A stretch of DNA of 64,000 nucleotides from an uncultured Dehalococcoidia bacterium (GCA_958296105.1 OY282441.1:2811800-2875799), one strand, 5' to 3'. Counted from the stretch's first letter, positions 1 to 8,755 are shown. Notes: a model not told the origin generated them from the sequence alone. A program made the numbers and translations.

Positions 1-18
1 GTTGCTGCCCCTGCGTGC

Positions 19-50
19 ATGATGTATGACAGGTATGATGTGTGACAGGT
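19..50. repeat. 16-bp tandem direct repeat upstream of a flavin monooxygenase gene
   Basis: Two adjacent 16-base copies (19-34 and 35-50), differing at one base, share the core GACAGGT. They lie about 120 bases before the likely start of the following monooxygenase gene. The arrangement could be a duplicated operator or a chance slippage product; nothing in the sequence decides between these. Confidence 0.45.
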
Positions 51-172
51 GTATTGTAGCGCACGAAAGGCGTTCGATGCAGAGCGCAGACCGCCGCTCA
101 CTGGTCGAGGTTGCTTTACTGCGGAATTTGCCTGAAAATGGCTGGCGAAGCGCTGAGCGAAAGGAGCCCATT

Positions 173-1252
173 ATGAGATTCGGCATGTTCGACGTAATTC
201 GGTGGCATCAGGACGTGGAGGGGAGCGAGACGCTGACCAACGCGCTCGAACAGGTGGAGTACGCCGACAGTCTGGGCATACAGGACATCTGGCTCGGCGA
301 GCATCACTTCTCCCGACACGGCATCCTGTCGGGAATCTTCTCGTTCATGGGCGCAGTGGCGGCAAGGACTACCAGCGCGCGGATCGGCACGTCCATCGTC
401 ATACTGCCGTTCCACAACCCCGTTCAGGTCGCGGAGGAGGCAGCCACCATAGACATCCTGTCCAACGGCAGGTTCAACCTCGGCGTGGGCGCAGGCTATC
501 AGGCGCAGGAGTTCCACGGAATGGGGATAGATATCACCAAGTCCAGAGAGCTTTTCAAGGAGTATCTCGAAGTCGTCCAGAAGTGCTGGGAAGACGGCAA
601 GCTGACCTACAAGGGCGAATACGTGGACATAGAAGACATATGGGTCATACCCAAGCCCGTCCAGAAGCCCGGCCCGCCCATCTACATAGCCGTCAGCACC
701 AGCCCCGAGAGCGTGGACTACGCCGCCAAGATAGGCGTTCCCATACTCGTGGGAGGCCCGACCACCACGCTGGGCCAGACCCCGCGAGTCGTTCGGATGT
801 GGCACGAGCGCATGGAGCATTACGGCAACCCGCACGAGCATATAGACCTGCCCGTGAGCGCCAACGTCTACGTCGCCCCCACTATGGAAGAGGCGGAGAG
901 CGACATAGCCGGCCTGGAGGCGCTGATCAACGAGGAGTTCCACAGAATCGGCAACCCGGCAGACAAGAACGGCGTCATACCCGACAACTACAAGCACTGG
1001 GCGCATCGAGACCGAGACAGGCAGATCGCCGCTGAGCGCGCTCGGCAGGAGGGCATACGCCCGCTCGTCGGCACTCCCGAAGTGGTGTGCGAAAGGCTGG
1101 AGGTTCTGAGATCGAAGGGGATCGAGCGCATCTTCGGCAAGTTCGGCGCAGCCGGCCTAGATCAGGACAAGACGCTGCGCTGCATCGAGATGTTCACCAA
1201 AGAGGTGATGCCCGAGTTCGCCGAAGAGCCTGTGAGCGCGGCGGCATGTTAG
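173..1252 (+). CDS. LLM class flavin-dependent oxidoreductase (bacterial luciferase-like monooxygenase)
   Basis: The 359-residue protein has the luciferase-like TIM-barrel pattern: an N-terminal MRFGMFDV strand, an early GEHHFSRHG segment, the GRFNLGVGAGYQ motif near residues 105-115, and the PKPVQKPGPPIYIA stretch before the C-terminal half. Such enzymes use reduced flavin (F420H2 or FMNH2) and often O2 to oxidise organic substrates in the cytoplasm. The reading frame stays open back to base 26, but the ATG at 173 is preferred because AAGGAG lies just upstream and family similarity begins there. Substrate and flavin cannot be told from the sequence. It appears monocistronic, with a GC-rich hairpin and a tRNA gene on the other strand behind it. 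Confidence 0.9.
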   Translation: MRFGMFDVIRWHQDVEGSETLTNALEQVEYADSLGIQDIWLGEHHFSRHGILSGIFSFMGAVAARTTSARIGTSIVILPFHNPVQVAEEAATIDILSNGRFNLGVGAGYQAQEFHGMGIDITKSRELFKEYLEVVQKCWEDGKLTYKGEYVDIEDIWVIPKPVQKPGPPIYIAVSTSPESVDYAAKIGVPILVGGPTTTLGQTPRVVRMWHERMEHYGNPHEHIDLPVSANVYVAPTMEEAESDIAGLEALINEEFHRIGNPADKNGVIPDNYKHWAHRDRDRQIAAERARQEGIRPLVGTPEVVCERLEVLRSKGIERIFGKFGAAGLDQDKTLRCIEMFTKEVMPEFAEEPVSAAAC

Positions 1253-1265
1253 GGTTAGGGTAGGT

Positions 1266-1296
1266 CGCGCGCGGATGTAGGATCAGTCCGCGCGCG
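1266..1296. terminator. GC-rich hairpin after the monooxygenase gene
   Basis: Perfect 10-bp inverted repeat: CGCGCGCGGA at 1266-1275 and TCCGCGCGCG at 1287-1296, with an 11-base loop. It starts 14 bases after the monooxygenase stop and lies before the convergent tRNA-Ser gene. No T-run follows, so intrinsic termination is uncertain. Confidence 0.5.
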
Positions 1297-1325
1297 GGTC
1301 GTCTTGCGCGCCCATGCTCGTCGAA

Positions 1326-1416
1326 TGGCGGAGGGGATGGGATTCGAACCCATGATTTGCCAGAAGCAAATGCCTGTTTTCAAGACAGGTGCCTTCGTCC
1401 ACTCGGCCACCCCTCC
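1326..1416 (-). tRNA. tRNA-Ser (anticodon UGA)
   Basis: Read on the minus strand it is a 91-base class II tRNA. The acceptor GGAGGGG pairs with CCCCTCC, the D-arm begins TGGCCGAGTGG, and the anticodon stem CCTGT/ACAGG encloses the loop CTTGAAA with anticodon TGA. There is a long variable arm typical of serine tRNAs, the T-loop is GGTTCGAATCC, and CCA is encoded at the 3' end. The surrounding 1253-1614 stretch holds no protein gene; besides this tRNA and the hairpin before it, there are only short GC-rich repeated words (such as AGACCCGCCCGCGCTG near 1550-1605). Confidence 0.97.
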
Positions 1417-1614
1417 TGGATACTGAGCGCCCCCCGGAAGGAGCCACCGCAGGCAGTAGTCGCGCAGTCATACCATTGTAGCCGCATACTGACGCCTGCG
1501 CCAAATTGCGCCCCGCTGTCTTGCCCGCTATCTTGTGAAATGCTACGCCAGACCCGCCCGCGCTGTGGGACCCGCCCCGGCGCTAGACCCGCCCGCGCTG
1601 GGACACTCCCCGCG

Positions 1615-1968
1615 CTAGACTCTCTTGAGAATGAACCCCTTCTCGCCCCTTACGCGAACGGCGTTCGGTCTGGCGACCACCACCCCCGCGATGGTATCGT
1701 CCAGCTTGGACTCGTTCATCTTCCACGTGAGCCTGACCGTCTCCTTGGGCAGGTCCACCGTGATGAACTGGATCTCCTGATACTTGGGCCTGTCCATCAC
1801 AATCACGTTCTGCCCGCGCCATTCGGCTGAGCCTGCCACCGGCTCTTCGAACTCGATGGTGACCGATCCCTCCGCCTTGTCGAGCGATACGATCACCTCG
1901 CGCCGCTCCGTCTCGCTCGGTATGGCGAGCGCGCCCCTGAACCGTTCAGAGCTGGAAGAAGCTGTCAT
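1615..1968 (-). CDS. small hypothetical protein at the end of a peptide ABC operon
   Basis: A 117-residue protein, not recognised. It is hydrophilic with no signal peptide or membrane segment. Alternating beta-strand-like stretches (VIVSLDKAEGSVTIEFEEP, NVIVMD, IQFITVDLP) suggest a small all-beta fold, and the end is basic (GEKGFILKRV). It follows the second permease gene by about 70 bases on the same strand and may be the last cistron of that operon. Codon composition resembles its neighbours, which supports real coding. Confidence 0.6.
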   Translation of the reverse strand: MTASSSSERFRGALAIPSETERREVIVSLDKAEGSVTIEFEEPVAGSAEWRGQNVIVMDRPKYQEIQFITVDLPKETVRLTWKMNESKLDDTIAGVVVARPNAVRVRGEKGFILKRV

Positions 1969-2041
1969 ATGGTCTCACTCCGTGCTGCCTGCGCCGTCCC
2001 AAACGGATACCAAGCATAGCGCATGGCGGCGCGGCGTACAA

Positions 2042-2947
2042 CTAGAACCTGCCCCGCAGTCTGGGGTCCAGCACGTCTCTGAGACCGTCCCCCACGAAGT
2101 TGAAGGACAATACCAGCAGGAAGATGGCTACGCCCGGCGCGAACGACAGCCACGGGGCGCTTCTCAGGTTCACGAACGCGAGGTTGAGCATACTGCCCCA
2201 CGTGGCGATTGGCGGCTCGACGCCCACGCCGATGAAGCTCAGCCCCGCCTCTCCGAGTATGGCGAACCCCATGCCGAGCGTGGCTTGCACTATCACCGGC
2301 TGGATGGAGTTGGGCGTCATGTGCAGAAGCAGCATCCGCCACGGGGGAGCGCCGATCATCCGCGCCGCCATGAAGTACTCGCGCTCCTTGACCGACAGCG
2401 CCTGACTTCGCACCAGCCGCGCCTGCGTGGTGAACAGATTCACCCCCAGCGCTATGCTCACCGTCAGCACGCTGCCGCCCATGACCAGCAGCAGCAGCAT
2501 GGCGAACAGCAGCCCCGGTATGGCGATCATGGCGTCTATCATCCGCATGATGGCGTGATCGACCCATCCCCCCGCGTATGCCGCCACTATGCCCAGCGGC
2601 ACGCCTATGAGAATCGCCACCCCCACCGACAGCAGACCGACGATGAGCGACACCCTCGCGCCGTATATCAGACGCGAAAGCTGGTCTCGCCCCACGTGGT
2701 CGAGTCCGAGCGGATGCGAAAGGGTCGGCGGCGCCAGCGAGTTGATCGGGTCGATCTCCAGCGGGTCGGCGGGCGCGATCCAGGGCGCGAAGACCCCAAC
2801 GATCAGGATGATGCCGATGTACGCCAGCCCTATCACCGAAAGCCTGTGCTGAAGAAGCTGCCTGACCGTGTCGGAGCGCAGAACGCCCACAGCGCGGCGA
2901 ATGACGCCGTATCGCGCCGTCTCGGCCGGACTTGCCTGATGGCTCAT
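2042..2947 (-). CDS. ABC transporter permease, DppC/OppC type
   Basis: The 301-residue inner-membrane permease belongs to the peptide/nickel family of ABC importers (BPD_transp_1). Six membrane segments are visible, with an N-terminal helix near residues 35-60. The characteristic loop near residues 190-225 (FMAARMIGAPPWRMLLLHMTPNS) contacts the ATPase, and the C-terminal LDPRLRGRF is typical of DppC. Its start overlaps the stop of the upstream DppB-type gene by one base, so the two are translationally coupled. No ATPase subunit is encoded nearby, so the transporter must borrow ATPases from elsewhere. Likely cargo is oligopeptides, but the family also moves sugars and opines. Confidence 0.93.
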   Translation of the reverse strand: MSHQASPAETARYGVIRRAVGVLRSDTVRQLLQHRLSVIGLAYIGIILIVGVFAPWIAPADPLEIDPINSLAPPTLSHPLGLDHVGRDQLSRLIYGARVSLIVGLLSVGVAILIGVPLGIVAAYAGGWVDHAIMRMIDAMIAIPGLLFAMLLLLVMGGSVLTVSIALGVNLFTTQARLVRSQALSVKEREYFMAARMIGAPPWRMLLLHMTPNSIQPVIVQATLGMGFAILGEAGLSFIGVGVEPPIATWGSMLNLAFVNLRSAPWLSFAPGVAIFLLVLSFNFVGDGLRDVLDPRLRGRF

Positions 2948-3900
2948 CAGCCGTACCTGATTCTGGGGTCGAGATAGGCGTAGGCTATGTCCGTAAGCAG
3001 GTTCGCCACCAGAATGGCGATGGCGGACATCATGACGATGGCTTGAATCACCGGGTAGTCCGAGCGTTGGAGCGCGAACACCGCAAGCCGTCCCACCCCC
3101 GGCCAGCTGAACATCGTCTCTATGATCACCGAGCCGCCGAGTATGTTGCCGAGCCTGATGCCGAGTATGGTAACCACCGGCAGCATGGAGTTTCTGAGCG
3201 CGTGAAGCCAGATCACGCGCCGTTCGAACAGCCCCTTGGCGCGCGCGGTGCGTATGTAGTCCTCACCCATCACCTCCAGCAGAGAGGAGCGCGTCTGCCG
3301 CATGATCGTAGCCGCGCCGTTCAGCCCCAGCGCGAGCGCGGGCAGCGCCATGTGCTTCAGCCCCTCCACCGGGTTCTGCCAGACCAGCTCCGAGCCGAAC
3401 ACCGGCAGTATGCCCAGCGTCACGCCGAACAGCAGGATGAGCATGAGCGCGAACCAGAAATCCGGCATCGCTATCCCGAACATCGCGCCGGTGGTGGCGA
3501 ACATGTCCGTTATGGAGTTGCGCCTGAGCGCGGCTATGACGCCCGTGACAACCCCAAGCGAGAGAGAGACGATGAATCCGGCTGCTGCAAGCTGAAGAGT
3601 GTGGGGAAGCCTGGCCCCAAGCTCCGAAGTGACTGGTCGCTTGTTCTGGAAAGACCTGCCCCAGTCGCCGACTGCCATGCCGCTCAGCCAAGCGAGATAC
3701 TGGATCGGCAGCGGACGATCCAGACCCAGATCGCGCATCATCGCCTCCCGGATCTCGGGCGTCAGAGCCTCGCTGTCCTCCCCCGCCATCGAGTAGATCG
3801 GGTCGTTCGGAAGAACCCTCATCAGCAGGAAGATCATCAGGCTGATGATGAACAGCACCGGTATCATCTGTATGAGCCTGCTGGCTATGTATCTGCGCAT
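2947..3900 (-). CDS. ABC transporter permease, DppB/OppB type
   Basis: The 317-residue integral membrane permease has the DppB N-terminus (RRYIASRLIQMIPVLFIISLMIF) with a first membrane span at residues 8-30. The EAA-like coupling loop follows residue 200 (GEDYIRTARAKGLFERRVIWLHALRNS), and the C-terminus DPRIRYG is diagnostic of the subfamily. It pairs with the adjacent DppC-type permease, overlapping it by one base. About 225 bases containing a strong stem-loop separate it from the upstream substrate-binding protein gene. Confidence 0.94.
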   Translation of the reverse strand: MRRYIASRLIQMIPVLFIISLMIFLLMRVLPNDPIYSMAGEDSEALTPEIREAMMRDLGLDRPLPIQYLAWLSGMAVGDWGRSFQNKRPVTSELGARLPHTLQLAAAGFIVSLSLGVVTGVIAALRRNSITDMFATTGAMFGIAMPDFWFALMLILLFGVTLGILPVFGSELVWQNPVEGLKHMALPALALGLNGAATIMRQTRSSLLEVMGEDYIRTARAKGLFERRVIWLHALRNSMLPVVTILGIRLGNILGGSVIIETMFSWPGVGRLAVFALQRSDYPVIQAIVMMSAIAILVANLLTDIAYAYLDPRIRYG

Positions 3901-4032
3901 GTACTACTCACCGGGAGTCTCCCAAGCTCCTTCCCTGCCCTGCCATTCCGAAGCGCGGCGAGCGGATCCAGTGCTTCTTGCAGGGTCGGCTTGCGAGCCG
4001 CGCTGCCCCAGCGCGCATACGGAGCTGGCTTT

Positions 4033-4095
4033 TTGCAGGGGCGGCTCGCGCTTCTTGTAGATTCTTGCAGGGACGACCGCGAGCCGCCCCTACAA
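4033..4095. repeat. long imperfect inverted repeat (REP-like stem-loop) between binding protein and permease genes
   Basis: The 18-base arms at 4033-4050 and 4078-4095 are complementary except at one position (core GGGGCGGCTCGCG / CGCGAGCCGCCCC), with a 27-base loop. Related words (CTTGCAGGG, GCGAGCCGC) recur at 3977-4005, suggesting a degenerate second copy. The element fills most of the 3901-4126 gap between the binding-protein stop and the permease start. Stem-loops in this position commonly protect the highly expressed binding-protein mRNA and reduce permease expression; that role is inferred here. Confidence 0.65.
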
Positions 4096-4126
4096 GCCCA
4101 TCGAGGGATGATGGGGATGGTGGGCA

Positions 4127-6082
4127 TTACCTGTCCAGCCACACGTCGTGGATCTTCAGCGAGGCGTCGGACGGGTACTTGACCCACTTGGGATCTGGAA
4201 ACTCCGCCCACGTGACTTCCGACTGCATGAAGTGGTAGGACGGATTCGCCGCTGTGCGCACTCCGCCCAGCGCGTTCTCCATGTAGAGCCGCTGCGCCTG
4301 CTGGTACAGGTAGTTCTGGTCTTCGGGGTCGAACGTCTGCGCCGCCTTCCTGACCAGACGGTCGATCTCCAGCTGCGCCTCGCTGGTTCCGTAGCCGCCG
4401 TTGTTCCAGTATCCGCCGTAGCCCAGATACGAGTTGAACGTCCCCGACGGGTGCGGACGCAGCCCGAAGCCCCTCAGCGAGAAGCTGGCCTCTTTGGTGA
4501 CGAACGTGCGCTTGGCTTCGTCACCCGATCCAATGTCCATCTCCACCTCGAATCCGACCGCATCGTAGTAGGCTTTGGATATCTCGGCGCGCCTGATGTT
4601 GTTGGCGCTGGACGAAGTCGTTATGGTGATCGGGCGTTCGGGCAGGTCATGGCAGCCCAGCGCCTTCTGCTCCTCCGTGCAGGTGAACGCCGCCATCGTG
4701 CTGATGGGCAGGGATATGCCCATGTCGCTCGCGTAGTCTTCCAGCAGCTCGCGGGCGCGCTTCGGATTGTACGCATACGGGAACTCGTCTTCCGGCACCT
4801 GGAAGCTGGCGGCGTGGTTCGGAGGCACCAGAGAGCCGCGATACGCGAAACCCTCGCCGCCTGTCATGGCTTGGTTCCAAGCGTGGCGATCCATCGCCAT
4901 CTGCGCCGCTTGGCGCACGCGAATGTCGTCGAACGGCGCTCTGGCGGCGTTGAAGTGGTCCATCCTAGGCCCGGCGAAGCCCTTGAACTCCTGTATGTTC
5001 GGCACGGAGCGAGACGCCTGTATCGCGTCCAGCGCGGAGTGGGCGATGCCGGCTACGTGTATCTCCCCCGCCTGAAGCGCGGCGGCGCGCACCTGATCGT
5101 CCGGAATCACCACCCAGCGCCAGGCGTCCAGATAGGGCAGCCCGTCTCGGTGGTAGTCCGTGAACTTCACGAAGTCTATATGGCTTCCAGACACCCACTC
5201 CTCCACCTCGAACGGGCCTGTCGAGACCGTGCCGTCCGATTCCAGGCTCTCGCGCCCCCTGTCGGCGAACGCCGTCGGAGAGACGGGCATCCCGGCGGTC
5301 ATCCCCAGGTTGGTTATGATCGGCGCGAACACCTCGTCCGTGGTTATGGACACGGTCAGATTGTCTATGACGTCCACGCTGCTGATGGCTTCGATGGCGG
5401 GTCTCGTGACCGCGCCGTTCTGCTTGTCCAGCACGAACTCCAAGCTGAACTTCACCGCATCGGCGTTCACCTCCGTTCCGTCGTGGAACATGACCCCGGG
5501 CTTGAGCTTGAACGTGATCGTCCTCTTGTCGTCGCTCATGGAGAAAGACTCGGCAAGCGACTTCTCCGGCACCCACTCGGAATCGGGCCCGTAGGCGGTG
5601 AGCGGATCGCCGACTGTCATGCACCAGCCGGCGCAGGCGCCGCCGCTGTAAGTGAGATGGAACAGATGCTCCACGTTGGGGCCCGATCCATACAGCAGAG
5701 TTCCGCCATACCTGTCCATGTCGCCACCCATCGTCGGCGCGGTCGTGGCTGGGACCGCGCGCGCAACGGCGGCCTCGACCGCAGACTGGATGTCTTCTTG
5801 AGTTACGCCGGGCCTGTCAGCCAGCGCCTTCGCTATGGCTTCTGAGACGTCGGCCTCCGTGACGCCGGGCTGAGCGGCCATCGCCGCCTGCACCGCGTTC
5901 GCCACGTCCTCCGCAGACGCCCCCTGTTGTTGGGACTGGAGCGCCTGCTGAATAGCCGCGCTCACCTCCTCGGCGGTAGCGCCCGCCGGCGCCGCCGGCT
6001 CGCTGCTGGCGCAGGCTGCCGTCAGCGCAGTCAAGAGCGCTGCCAAGATTGCGAATGCGACCAATCTCATCGTCCTTTTCAT
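4127..6082 (-). CDS. ABC transporter substrate-binding lipoprotein, family 5 (peptide/nickel type)
   Basis: The 651-residue secreted binding protein has a signal peptide (residues 1-23) ending at a probable lipidated Cys24 (LTAAC). A linker at about residues 33-112 contains four related amphipathic segments of the form AEEVSAAIQQAL, AEDVANAVQAAM, EADVSEAIAKAL and QEDIQSAVEAAV. The SBP_bac_5 domain follows, including the YGPDSEWVPEKSLAESF and FKLKPGVMFHDGTEVNADAV motifs. The ATG at 6082 is preferred over one 15 bases upstream because a GAGGG element sits 8 bases before it. It is followed by two permease genes; the DUF169 gene upstream on the same strand ends 80 bases away. Confidence 0.92.
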   Translation of the reverse strand: MKRTMRLVAFAILAALLTALTAACASSEPAAPAGATAEEVSAAIQQALQSQQQGASAEDVANAVQAAMAAQPGVTEADVSEAIAKALADRPGVTQEDIQSAVEAAVARAVPATTAPTMGGDMDRYGGTLLYGSGPNVEHLFHLTYSGGACAGWCMTVGDPLTAYGPDSEWVPEKSLAESFSMSDDKRTITFKLKPGVMFHDGTEVNADAVKFSLEFVLDKQNGAVTRPAIEAISSVDVIDNLTVSITTDEVFAPIITNLGMTAGMPVSPTAFADRGRESLESDGTVSTGPFEVEEWVSGSHIDFVKFTDYHRDGLPYLDAWRWVVIPDDQVRAAALQAGEIHVAGIAHSALDAIQASRSVPNIQEFKGFAGPRMDHFNAARAPFDDIRVRQAAQMAMDRHAWNQAMTGGEGFAYRGSLVPPNHAASFQVPEDEFPYAYNPKRARELLEDYASDMGISLPISTMAAFTCTEEQKALGCHDLPERPITITTSSSANNIRRAEISKAYYDAVGFEVEMDIGSGDEAKRTFVTKEASFSLRGFGLRPHPSGTFNSYLGYGGYWNNGGYGTSEAQLEIDRLVRKAAQTFDPEDQNYLYQQAQRLYMENALGGVRTAANPSYHFMQSEVTWAEFPDPKWVKYPSDASLKIHDVWLDR

Positions 6083-6163
6083 TTTAGCGACCCTCATCCT
6101 TCTTTCTTCTTTACGCCTCCCCGCGTTCGAGCGGGCGGCAATCGACTGCGCTGTGTCGCGTCG

Positions 6164-6868
6164 TCACGCCAGAGCAGCTATCTTTTGGTTGTAGTGCGAC
6201 TCCATCAGCGAGTGCGTCTCCGCGATCTTCGTCAGAGACTCGGCGAGGGATTCGAGCTGACCGCCCGGCACAGCCATGAGCATGTACTCGCCCGATATGC
6301 CGGAGTTGATTCTCATGCCCGTGCAGCCGAGCGTCTGCGACGTCCTGCCATCGGCGAGCGCGACCGGGATCACGGCGCAGCCTGGCCTGCCATAGACGCT
6401 AGCGGGCGCGGCGGCCCAGTTGATCAGCCCAGCGCTCTCGCCCACCACCATCGCCTGCATCGGAGTAACCCACAGCAGCGCAGCGTCCGGATCGAGCGGC
6501 ATCCGGCCCAGAGGCCCGTAGACCACGCCCGCCGAGCTTCTGCCCAGCTTCGGGACGTTCGGGACCTCCTCCTCCCTCACGTATGACGACTCGCACATCA
6601 TCCCCACCTCACCCATCAGCTGATCCGTCTGCTCCTGCGGAAGCTCGAATCCCATCACCATCGCCCCAAGCGGACAGTTGTAGTGGTCTTCCGCCGCCGC
6701 GTAGAACACCCCGCCCTCAGCCTCGCGCCAGAAGGCGCAGCTGGACGGAACGGCGGAGCCGATCCTGTCGACCCCATCGGGCAGACCCTCTACGAACGCC
6801 ATGCCGATGGCTGGCTTGTTCAATGGGATCCGATTCTCGAATATCGCCGCGATACTCCGAAGCTCCAT
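6164..6868 (-). CDS. DUF169 family protein
   Basis: The 234-residue cytoplasmic protein matches the DUF169 (COG2043) pattern: IGMAFVEGLPDGV near residue 20, SSCAFWREA with Cys44, FYAAAEDHYNCPLGAMVMGFELP with Cys65, and a later GRPGCAVIPVALADG segment. The two conserved cysteines may bind metal or act in redox chemistry, but the family's biochemical role is not established. GGAGG lies 5 bases before the chosen ATG at 6868; an upstream start at 6919 has no such site. It is divergent from recA and may be the first gene of the leftward transporter operon. Confidence 0.85.
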   Translation of the reverse strand: MELRSIAAIFENRIPLNKPAIGMAFVEGLPDGVDRIGSAVPSSCAFWREAEGGVFYAAAEDHYNCPLGAMVMGFELPQEQTDQLMGEVGMMCESSYVREEEVPNVPKLGRSSAGVVYGPLGRMPLDPDAALLWVTPMQAMVVGESAGLINWAAAPASVYGRPGCAVIPVALADGRTSQTLGCTGMRINSGISGEYMLMAVPGGQLESLAESLTKIAETHSLMESHYNQKIAALA

Positions 6869-7031
6869 ATCGCCTCCGTTCGTCTTTCGTCTGTGCGGAT
6901 TCGGATTCCTGAGAGTCAATCACACACTGCCCCCGCTGTCAATCGCCCACGTCCACACTCACGGGAGGCTGTCCAAACAGAAGATTTGCCCGATTCGATC
7001 CCAACGTCGCCTGTTCGCGCGCCCGAACCCC

Positions 7032-7059
7032 TTGCGCCCTCGCCCATGTGTGCTATAAT
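7032..7059 (+). promoter_or_regulatory. recA promoter (-35 and extended -10)
   Basis: A perfect TATAAT at 7054-7059 is preceded by TGC, making an extended -10. A weak -35, TTGCGC, sits at 7032-7037 with 16-base spacing. The start of transcription should fall near 7066, just upstream of the LexA-type box. The rest of the 6869-7137 gap contains GATTGAC words at 6918-6942 on the minus strand that may belong to the divergent DUF169 promoter. Confidence 0.75.
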
Positions 7060-7074
7060 CTGTCCTATAGTCGG

Positions 7075-7088
7075 AGAACGAAAGTTCT
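7075..7088. promoter_or_regulatory. SOS/LexA-type operator of recA
   Basis: AGAAC-GAAA-GTTCT is a perfect 5-bp inverted repeat and matches the GAAC-N4-GTTC core of the LexA (DinR) box known from Firmicutes and Actinobacteria. It lies about 10-22 bases downstream of the predicted recA transcription start, where a bound repressor would block elongation. A lexA gene is not in the window, so the regulator is inferred. Confidence 0.75.
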
Positions 7089-7137
7089 GGAAAATCGTTG
7101 ATCGAAGCCATTCGGCGGCAGTAACTGGGAGGAAGAG

Positions 7138-8184
7138 ATGGACAAGAAGAGACAGGAAGCCTTGGACATGGCGCTCGGCCAGATAGATCGACGCTTCGGC
7201 AAGGGTACGATCATGAAGCTGGGCGAGGGCTCCGAAGACATGTCCATAGACGCCATACCCACCGGCTCGCTGGTGCTGGACATGGCGCTAGGCGTGGGGG
7301 GGGTTCCGAGAGGCCGCGTCACCGAGATCTACGGCGCGGAGTCTTCGGGCAAGTCCACACTCTCGTACCACATCATGGCAGAAGCGCAGAAGATGGGCGG
7401 CACCGCGGCATATATAGATGCCGAACACGCCCTCGACCCCGCCTACTCCGCGCGCTGCGGCGTCAACCTAGACGAGCTGCTGCTGTCTCAGCCCGACAGC
7501 GCAGAGCAGGCGCTGGAGATATGCGAGTACCTCGTTCGCAGCAACGCCGTCGACGCCGTCGTCATCGACAGCGTGGCGGCGCTGGTGCCAAAAGCCGAGA
7601 TAGACGGCGACATGGGCGACACACACGTAGGCTTACAGGCTCGCCTCATGTCTCAGGCGCTCAGAAAGCTCACGTCCGCCATCAGCCGCTCGGACTGCGC
7701 TGTAATCTTCATCAACCAGATACGCGAGAAGGTCGGCGTCATATGGGGCAGCCCGGAGGTCACCCCGGGCGGACGCGCGCTCAAGTTCTACAGCTCCGTC
7801 AGGCTAGACCTGCGCCGCGCCGAGTCGCTCAAGAAGGCGGGCGAGTTCGTTGGCAACAGAGTTCGCGCCCGCGTGGTCAAGAACAAGGTCGCCGCGCCCT
7901 TCAAGACCGCCGAGTTCGACATCATGTTCAATCGCGGCATCAGCAGAGAGGGCGAGCTGCTAGAGATAGGCGTGGAGAGAGGCTTCATTAGGAAGAGCGG
8001 CTCCTTCTACTCCTTCGGAGACATCAAGCTCGGACAGGGCAGGGAGAACGTCAAGCAGTTCCTCAGAGAGGAGGCGGACATAGCCGCCAAGATCGAGGAT
8101 CTGATCACCGGCAAGTCGTCCTCCACGTCCAACGGCGCGGACGGCGAGAACGATCTGATCGTACTGGTCGGCAAGGAAGCATGA
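7138..8184 (+). CDS. recA: recombinase RecA
   Basis: The 348-residue DNA-dependent ATPase drives homologous strand exchange and triggers LexA self-cleavage. The Walker A motif GAESSGKST is at residues 66-74, followed by the [10 protein letters not shown] segment, [11 protein letters not shown] (Walker B) near residues 142-152, loop L1/L2 residues around [24 protein letters not shown], and the [14 protein letters not shown] segment of the C-terminal domain. Length is normal for RecA. GGAGG lies 7 bases before the ATG. The stop codon overlaps the start of recX by 4 bases (ATGA), so the regulator is made from the same mRNA. Confidence 0.99.
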   Translation: MDKKRQEALDMALGQIDRRFGKGTIMKLGEGSEDMSIDAIPTGSLVLDMALGVGGVPRGRVTEIYGAESSGKSTLSYHIMAEAQKMGGTAAYIDAEHALDPAYSARCGVNLDELLLSQPDSAEQALEICEYLVRSNAVDAVVIDSVAALVPKAEIDGDMGDTHVGLQARLMSQALRKLTSAISRSDCAVIFINQIREKVGVIWGSPEVTPGGRALKFYSSVRLDLRRAESLKKAGEFVGNRVRARVVKNKVAAPFKTAEFDIMFNRGISREGELLEIGVERGFIRKSGSFYSFGDIKLGQGRENVKQFLREEADIAAKIEDLITGKSSSTSNGADGENDLIVLVGKEA

Positions 8185-8675
8185 CCAGCGCCGCGCACGT
8201 CAGCGCCCTGCCCAAAGCGCTCGCAAAGGCGTTCGACCTGCTCAGCTACCGGCGGCGCACCGAATCGGAGCTGCGCCGCCGGCTCGGCGACAGGTTCGAG
8301 CCTGACGTGGTGGATCGCGTCATCGAGCGTCTCGCTGAGCAGCGTCTCGTGGACGATGCCGAGTTCGCTCGGGCTTGGCGCTCGGAGCGCGTCAGACGCA
8401 GCCCCCGCAGCGCAAGGGCAATTCTCTGGGAGCTGGTGGAAAGGGGCGTGGCTCGTCATCTTGCCGAAGCCGCCGTGGATGGCTTGGACGACGAGGCAAC
8501 CGCCCGCTCCGCCGCCTCCAAGTTCGCGCGCCGTCTGGCGGGAGACGACTATGAGAAGTTTCACCGAAGGATGTGGGGGCATCTCCAGAGACGAGGATAC
8601 AGCGCCGCCGTCGCTCGCCGCGCCATGTCCTCCGCTTGGCGGATGCGTCGGCGCGAGCGCGAGCGCGCCGCCTGA
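8181..8675 (+). CDS. recX: regulatory protein RecX
   Basis: The 164-residue all-helical protein has three tandem three-helix repeats typical of Rec[48 protein letters not shown] in the first, then an [10 protein letters not shown] repeat, then a C-terminal basic repeat. RecX binds RecA filaments and limits their activity. The start overlaps the recA stop (ATGA), the usual recA-recX arrangement. It is rich in Arg and Ala, and its C-terminus ends in RRRERERAA. Confidence 0.95.
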   Translation: MTSAAHVSALPKALAKAFDLLSYRRRTESELRRRLGDRFEPDVVDRVIERLAEQRLVDDAEFARAWRSERVRRSPRSARAILWELVERGVARHLAEAAVDGLDDEATARSAASKFARRLAGDDYEKFHRRMWGHLQRRGYSAAVARRAMSSAWRMRRRERERAA

Positions 8676-8755
8676 ATCCAGCCCCTCCATCCCTTCGTTC
8701 CCCGCGCCGATGCCTGATAACATGACGCACAACACCTAACGGGGGGATTGCTGCA

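Noticed and set aside
1248-1264. Telomere-like TTAGGG words after the first monooxygenase gene
   Set aside because: Only two tandem copies, overlapping the stop codon; no sign of a linear replicon end.
4148-5845. A 565-codon frame antisense to the first binding-protein gene
   Set aside because: Composition is Arg/His/Val-rich without domains; the opposite strand encodes a well-matched lipoprotein.
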